Assembly: GCA_039566865.1 (NCBI GenBank)
Contig: CM076959.1
Coordinates: 18,522,501-18,586,500, forward strand
Direction: 5' to 3'
From: Aurelia coerulea
Taxonomy: Eukaryota > Cnidaria > Scyphozoa > Semaeostomeae > Ulmaridae
Length of the DNA: 64,000 nucleotides
Positions within the stretch are counted from its first letter, which is position 1; each line of letters begins with the position of its first letter. The notes below the pieces were generated by a model. The model saw nothing but the letters and a program-made list of their open reading frames with translations. It ran no database searches and was not told the origin of the DNA. This document shows positions 59,011-64,000 of the stretch, piece after piece. The position numbers and the translations under genes are program-made.

Positions 59011-59607
59011 AACAACGGCAGATTTTGTAATACAATAGCACGAGTTGCTTTTGTTGACACCTCAATTCAAAGCGATTAGCGATCACAGACAAAGGAAATT
59101 CTCTCAACCAGTAATTCAAAACAAACAAAGCCGCAAAAGTTTCTCTGAAACCCAGGTAGCTAGCTCGCTCGTTGTGCATTCCAGAAATTATTTTTAAAGG
59201 CAAACATGAGCATAGATCGAAAGAAGAAGGATATATCTACACATCTGCCGCGGGCATTTTATTTCTTTGGTCCAGAAGCTGAGCAGTAAATGTTTTGATA
59301 ACACCCAAAAGAATAAGAGAATTGAATCGCCTCCTAAACGGCTTTTGGACCAAACAAATAAAATGCCCGCGGCAGATGTGCAGATGCATCCTTCTTCTTT
59401 CGATCTATGCTGATGTTTGTCCTTAAAAACAGTTTCTGGAACGCACAACGAGCGAGCTAGCTACCTGGGTTTCAAATAACTTTTGCGGCTTGTTTGTTTT
59501 GAATTGCTGGTTGAGAGAATTTCCTTTGTCTGCAATCGCTAATCGCTTTGAATTGAGGTGTCAACAAAAGCAACTCATGCTATTGTATTACAAAATCTGC
59601 CCTTGTT
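59011..59607. mobile_element. Long-TIR foldback MITE, copy 5, intact 9-bp TSD
   Basis: AACAACGGCAGATTTTGTAA at the left pairs with TTACAAAATCTGCCCTTGTT at the right. The exact 9-mer CTCGGTAGC flanks both sides (59002-59010 and 59608-59616). It is the best-preserved copy, 597 bp, with a loop orientation opposite to copies 1 and 2. Confidence 0.95.
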
Positions 59608-60389
59608 CTCGGTAGCTGAAAAATTATCGCAGCAAATATCCCTGCGATCTGTCCTGTCATGTCTTTACACGAAAGATACGACCCATACATTTTTGTACTC
59701 GGTTCAAAGTTGATTCAAGTCTTTTCTTTTTCTTGCAGAATACGAATCGTTTGCAGCGGATCAAGTCATACGTTCAATAAAGGTATTTTGAGTCAGTTTC
59801 TTGCTTGGATGCACTAAGAAATGGTAAGTAGAATTGCTTATTATATCTATCCAAACCAGAGCTTTTGGGGTTTGGCCTAAGCTGTTAACTCACTGTGCTG
59901 TGGAATCTCCTCAATCATAGCCAAGTACAAACAAGAAACATCGTGCTTAGGAACACATTTTAGTGGAAATCTTACTCTGAACTTTACAATCAGATTCAAG
60001 AATTTAGCCCCGAAGAGACCCCTTTCTTGATTCTACAAAAACTTTAAATTTTACCTGCCTGAGAAAAGTTATTCATCAGCGAAATAAGTCCCGTAGGCTT
60101 TAACACATAGACTATCTTGCAATCATCATTGCTTGAATGAAATGTTTTTGCATCATCTCTCACGAAATTATTACGAAACAAGCAATCGTATATGCCCAAG
60201 GGAACATAAAAAATGCTCGTTCGTGCTTGGCTTGGTGTACATTTGTAAATGCATTTTCACTGGAGAAAAATATTCTTTGGTGATTATATTCATTAATTTG
60301 TTTGCCAGTTTTCAATTTTTACTTTTTATTCAAACGAGTACCCAAAGGACCGATCCTTGTCCAAAAATGTCTTTGACTGAGGAGATTCC

Positions 60390-60629
60390 CCTAACCAGCC
60401 GTTAGCAGTTTAGGCCAAAACCCAAAAGCTCTGGTTTGTAGAGGGACGCAAATTTTGGCTTTCGAGATTAATATTTCAACTCTCGATGCGCAAATATCAA
60501 CAAACGAGGTATTAATCTTCAAGTTAACTATCGAAGAGTACTTCAAAACTTATTTGGGATCGATTCGACTTATACTCTCATCGCTAGTCCCCATCAAATC
60601 TGTTACCTTTTTTTTGGGACACCCGGTAG
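60390..60629. mobile_element. Half copy of the CCGGGTGTCCC foldback
   Basis: TAGGCCAAAACCCAAAAGCT to TTTTTTTTGGGACACCCGGTA is colinear with the right arm of the element at 27376-27996 (CAAATATCAACAAACGAGGT is shared). The left arm is missing. Confidence 0.75.
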
Positions 60630-60651
60630 AGGAAATGAAACATCTAGACCA

Positions 60652-61174
60652 AAGAAATAAAATGCCCGAGGTAGATGTTTAGATATATCCTTCTTCTTTC
60701 GAAGAAGAAGAAGAACTTTTGACACGAAGACCCCGGGTTCGATCCCAGGCAGGGGCACATTTTAATTCTCGAATTGTGGTAGCCCACTCATGATAAATAC
60801 ATTTCACCGTGTCAGCTGATGCCGAATGATTCTATATACGTATGCATGGCTCTGATGAAGGCTTAATGCCGAAACACGAAAAAACAAAAAATGGCTTCTG
60901 TCGTGGTGTAAGACCCAGGGATCTGAATGACTTCAGATTTCTCCAACATTTCATTGCGCTTGAGTGGCGCAGTGGATTGTTGGAGAAACTTTTGACACGA
61001 AGACTCCGGGTTCGATCCCAGGCAGGGGCACATTTTAATTCTCGAATTGTGGTAGCCCACTCATGATAAATACATTTCACCGTGTCAGCTGATGCCGAAT
61101 CCTTCTTCTTTCGATATACGCTCATGTTTGCTCTTAAAAATAATTTGTGGAATGCACAACGAATGCGTTAGCTG
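60652..61174. mobile_element. Long-TIR foldback MITE, copy 6, split by a SINE insertion
   Basis: 60652-60702 (AAATAAAATGCCCGAGGTAG ...) and 61099-61174 (CTCATGTTTGCTCTTAAAAA ... ACAACGAATGCGTTAGCTGG) are adjacent parts of one MITE arm. They are separated by ~396 bp of SINE sequence. The arm is truncated on both outer sides. Confidence 0.85.
60703..61098 (+). mobile_element. tRNA-headed SINE family 2, dimeric insertion with 16-bp TSD
   Basis: The 16-mer ATCCTTCTTCTTTCGA flanks the insert (60687-60702 and 61099-61114). Inside, a ~110-bp module (CTTTTGACACGAAGACCCCG ... GTGTCAGCTGATGCCGAAT) occurs twice, at 60717 and 60990. The second is preceded by box A-like GAGTGGCGCAGTGGATTGTT, and both carry box B GGGTTCGATCCCAGGCAGG. 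The linker holds CTCTGATGAAGGCTTAATGC, a LINE/SINE tail-type motif. Confidence 0.85.
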
Positions 61175-61980
61175 GAGTGGTGTCGCCCATTAATGCCATT
61201 AACGTACATAGCTTCATAAAAAAGTTAATTCAAGGCAACGAGATCATCTTCACACAGTTCTCATCATTTCCTCAGTAACTGTTCTTCAGGTCAAACATGA
61301 AGCTTTAAGCTTTGCTTAGTATCTATGGTCGAGATCTACTTCTGATCCGTATCCATTGGTTTTTGATGTTTATTTTTATGACCTTATAAATCATCACAGT
61401 CCCATGGGATTATTCATTGTTTATTCAAGCGAAAAAATCAGCTTGATTTCAATGTTTTTCTATCACGGAGATATTCCCGATGCAACTTTTTTTATCTGAG
61501 TTTAAGTCTTAAAACCTCTTTCCTTGCGTTCGCTGTGCCGTCAGCATTAATGAGTTGAAATAGGTAGGTTTGATCGCAAGCGATATCTGCTTGACTCAAA
61601 AGCAATTTTTGTTTATCTTTCATTCCTGTCACGTCATTGGTTCAATGGTCAAGAGGCTGCAAGGCACTGTGTCCAGCATGTCATTATTTGTTGGGGAGAT
61701 GAAGTGCTGACCCTGTTGTTTTGATACATTGTGTTTCAGCTTTGTTGTGAGCGAATCAACGTTGGGCCTCACGTTGTCATGCGCATCGCTGCTTTTGTTT
61801 CCTCCCTTGTTCTCAACGGTCAAGCTAATTTGCATATTACACAAGTGAAGTAAATCGTTACTGCGCAGGCGATCTGGAGCCCTTTTTGGGGGATTCCTTG
61901 AGGCTCACAACTTAGCCTGTTTGTATATCCCCAACAAATATAGGCGTCAAATCTCTAAATAGATCGCATGAATGATTATT
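61175..61980. other. No gene recognised
   Basis: Unique-looking AT-rich sequence. The minus-strand ORF 61629-61844 has no recognisable family and no splice context. Confidence 0.4.
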
Positions 61981-61984
61981 GCGC

Positions 61985-62395
61985 CTTATTTTGATTCACT
62001 GGCTTGAAAGGAACTTAAAATATTTTGCTATTATTGTTTATTGGCTACTTTTGTCACCTTGATTCCTTTGAGGCTTACAGCGATTTTTCATTGAAGAAAT
62101 TCACGAAATGTTTGACAAAGATTAAAGTCATCGTAAGTCCTAAGTTAATAAAGAAAACGTGGCACAATCTTCAAGAAAACCATGGTTTATAAAGGTCTGA
62201 AATATAAACTGTAGCTTGTCTGGTTTGCAATTTAGCAAGCTGTTGACGTTACAAGCTTTACAACGCCAAAAACTGATTGAAATACTTTAATTTTGAAAAA
62301 AAATCAAAATATCACAAATTACCATTGAAGAATAAAAGCAAAGTACTTTAAGTTCATCAGCCATTAGATCAAGAGGAATATGTAATAAACGTTTG
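61985..62395. mobile_element. AGCATAGG-type MITE (family B), diverged copy
   Basis: TTGATTCACTGGCTTGAAAG, AAAGATTAAAGTCATCGTAA, AAGAAAACCATGGTTTATAA and AAGTACTTTAAGTTCATCAG correspond to successive parts of the family, heavily decayed. Confidence 0.5.
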
Positions 62396-62442
62396 TGCAA
62401 TTTTTGAAGATAGATAAACAAACGAACAAAATTCACTATTGG

Positions 62443-62619
62443 TGAAGTGAGGGTGAAATTGCGGTTTTAACGCCAAGCGCTAGTAGAGAAGACCTAATCG
62501 TTTCCGCGACCCCTTGTCCTGACGCTCAAGCGATGGGGTTCTACCTGAGATCGAACCTTGTCCGCCTGACTGCTTTGGCTGCAAAGTCATATGATTACGC
62601 CACTGCGACACGACACCTT
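62443..62619 (-). mobile_element. tRNA-headed SINE family 1, copy 3
   Basis: On the minus strand: GGTGTCGTGTCGCAGTGGCG, then GACTTTGCAGCCAAAGCAG and a well-preserved box B (AGGTTCGATCTCAGG), followed by the common body (GCGTCAGGACAAGGGGTC ... CTTGGCGTTAAAACCGC). This copy has the best box B and shows that the family derives from a tRNA. Confidence 0.85.
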
Positions 62620-63388
62620 CGAAACTCTTACGGACCATGATCTAGGCAGAACTGTTTGCGGAGGTTATCTGGATGACAAATTGAAAGATGTTGAGGTAGG
62701 ATTGAGATTCAAGGAAGATGAGCAAACAAGACACCTGATTGGTTGAATTGTCAATATTTCCACAATCTAATTACAATTTCTTTTTGTGATCAGAAGAAGA
62801 GAATCATTTTCCTTTGCATGCTTCAAACCCTGATTTAGCTTTACAAAGTTTCTGCATAATTTAAAGGCCATTAATATTGATTCTAATCCCACTTAATTGG
62901 CACCACATTATCGAACCTTGGAGACAATGATTAAGAGTAAGACAATTATGAAAGGGTGCAGCAACGGTTACTATTGCAAAAACGAACCAATTCTTTTGTG
63001 TTTTGCTTTCCAAGAATGATTTAATTTCGGCTGACTAAAACAAACGCGTCACTATAAATCAAAGATTTCTTTCAAGACAACGTAAGACTTTCTGCCAAGA
63101 TATACAAACTTGCTTTTATAAGGAGTCTTTGATGTGTCCCCTACAACTGCGCGAATATCTATACCTACTGTTAAGAATAGAGCGCGGTGTTTGGATTCTT
63201 TGTACAATGCCGAATGTTATTCATCAGAATACAAAGCCTCTGCGGGGTCCTCTCAGTTGAAAGTGAGTGCTTCTTTGCTCTAAGATTCCTTTATAATAAA
63301 TCAACTGACTTCGCTTTGCGTTTCGTTGTGTACTTCGCAGTTATTATCGTTTGGTTCCCAGGAGCAGATGAAAGGAACTGATGTTCTA

Positions 63389-63895
63389 CAGGGTTTCTCA
63401 TGTTGTCCTTGTCACTATACTGTTCATTATATAAATCATAGTTGATCGGCCAGATCAAACAACAGCCTCGAACCTATCACGAACGAAAGTTCCCTGCATA
63501 ACGAGTCCAACGCCTTTATTTACCCAGGATTGCGCTAGACTCTTCGACAGTGTACAGGGTTGTTCATCGTGGTCCTCTCACTGTACTGTTCCTTATATAA
63601 ATCATAGGCCAGATCAAACTTCAACCTCGAACCTTGCACAAACGACAGTTTCCCGCATGACGAGTCTAACGCCTTTATTTACCCAGGATTGCGCTAGACT
63701 CTTCGACAGTGTACAGGGTTGTTGATCATGGTCCTCTCACTGTACTGTTCCTTATATAAATCATAGTTGATCGGCCAGATCAAACATCAACCTCGAACCT
63801 TGCACAAACGAAAGTTTCCCGCTTGACAACTCTAACGCCTTCATTTACCCCGGATTGCACTTGGGTGCTCGACAATGTACAGGCTTCTAATGTTG
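63389..63895. repeat. ~165-bp tandem repeat, 3 units plus
   Basis: ACGCCTTTATTTACCCAGGA, AGACTCTTCGACAGTGTACA and TATATAAATCATAG recur at 160-165-bp spacing from units beginning near 63389, 63554, 63714 and 63879. The last unit is diverged. The array ends near the right edge. Confidence 0.92.
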
Positions 63896-64000
63896 TCTTT
63901 GTCACTGTACCTCGAACCCAGCCTCGAACCGAGCGCGAAATGAAAGACCGAAGCGTATATTCGCTTTGAATTGCCTCAGGCTGTTCTGTAGTTTGGTATC

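Noticed and set aside
2450..59203. Recurrent 60-88-codon ORFs with an ASYLGFRETFAALFVLNYWL-like sequence
   Set aside because: They occur only inside the arms of the ~590-bp foldback MITE, in every copy and on both strands. They are frames of a repeat, not a protein family.
59739..59782. Plus-strand 44-bp segment between TTTTTCTTGCAG and GTATTT
   Set aside because: The splice-like flanks are attractive but the segment is too short to recognise and has no partner exons.
60955..61030. tRNA-like sequence with GGGTTCGATCCCAGGC
   Set aside because: It lacks a proper acceptor stem and anticodon arm, and is repeated as a fragment at 60717. It is the head of a SINE, not a tRNA gene.

Overview
The window is animal nuclear DNA: AT-rich, with spliced genes carrying consensus GT-AG introns, and most of its length made of old, nested transposable elements. 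An AMT-type ammonium transporter (a family absent from vertebrates), a Zic zinc-finger gene, a TSSK-like kinase, L2/CR1-like LINE tails and very many short foldback elements fit an early-branching invertebrate. A cnidarian such as a stony coral is my best guess, but that is inference.

Three protein-coding genes are well supported. (1) A TSSK-family serine/threonine kinase on the + strand: exons 1181-1895 and 3278-3648, 361 codons if the first ATG is used. (2) A divergent AMT ammonium transporter on the - strand: eight in-phase exons between 17009 and 7875, with the N-terminal exon(s) not found. It converges on the kinase. It keeps the Asp and first pore His of the family but has Asn where the second pore His is expected. 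(3) A Zic transcription factor on the - strand: exon 1 at 41513-40529 with zinc fingers 1-3, and exon 2 at 31828-31530 with fingers 4-5, split by an 8.7-kb intron. That intron holds a duplicated copy of the exon-2 acceptor, which would splice in frame to a short tail and stop, removing fingers 4-5.

Layout: 1-490 degenerate tandem repeat; 1.2-3.7 kb kinase; 4-7.8 kb miniature elements; 7.9-17 kb AMT with introns full of foldback elements and three LINE 3' ends; 17-30 kb intergenic elements, a larger LINE remnant and a tRNA-type SINE; 30-31.2 kb nested TTAA-flanked elements; 31.5-41.5 kb Zic; 41.9-47.8 kb a satellite field upstream of Zic with 115-bp and 154-bp arrays; 48-50 kb no recognised gene; 51-52.2 kb a ~150-bp array; 53-62.6 kb element-rich DNA with one weak exon candidate; 63.4-63.9 kb a ~165-bp array running toward the right edge.

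The repeats are the richest part. They include a ~590-bp long-TIR foldback family with 9-bp target duplications (six copies), a ~180-bp TTAA-duplicating family (three copies, one nested in another element), TA-flanked families, two tRNA-headed SINE families (one inserted into a foldback element with a 16-bp duplication), and a perfect 96-bp-arm palindrome. I see no CRISPR array, operon or defence system. The three genes show no obvious functional link.
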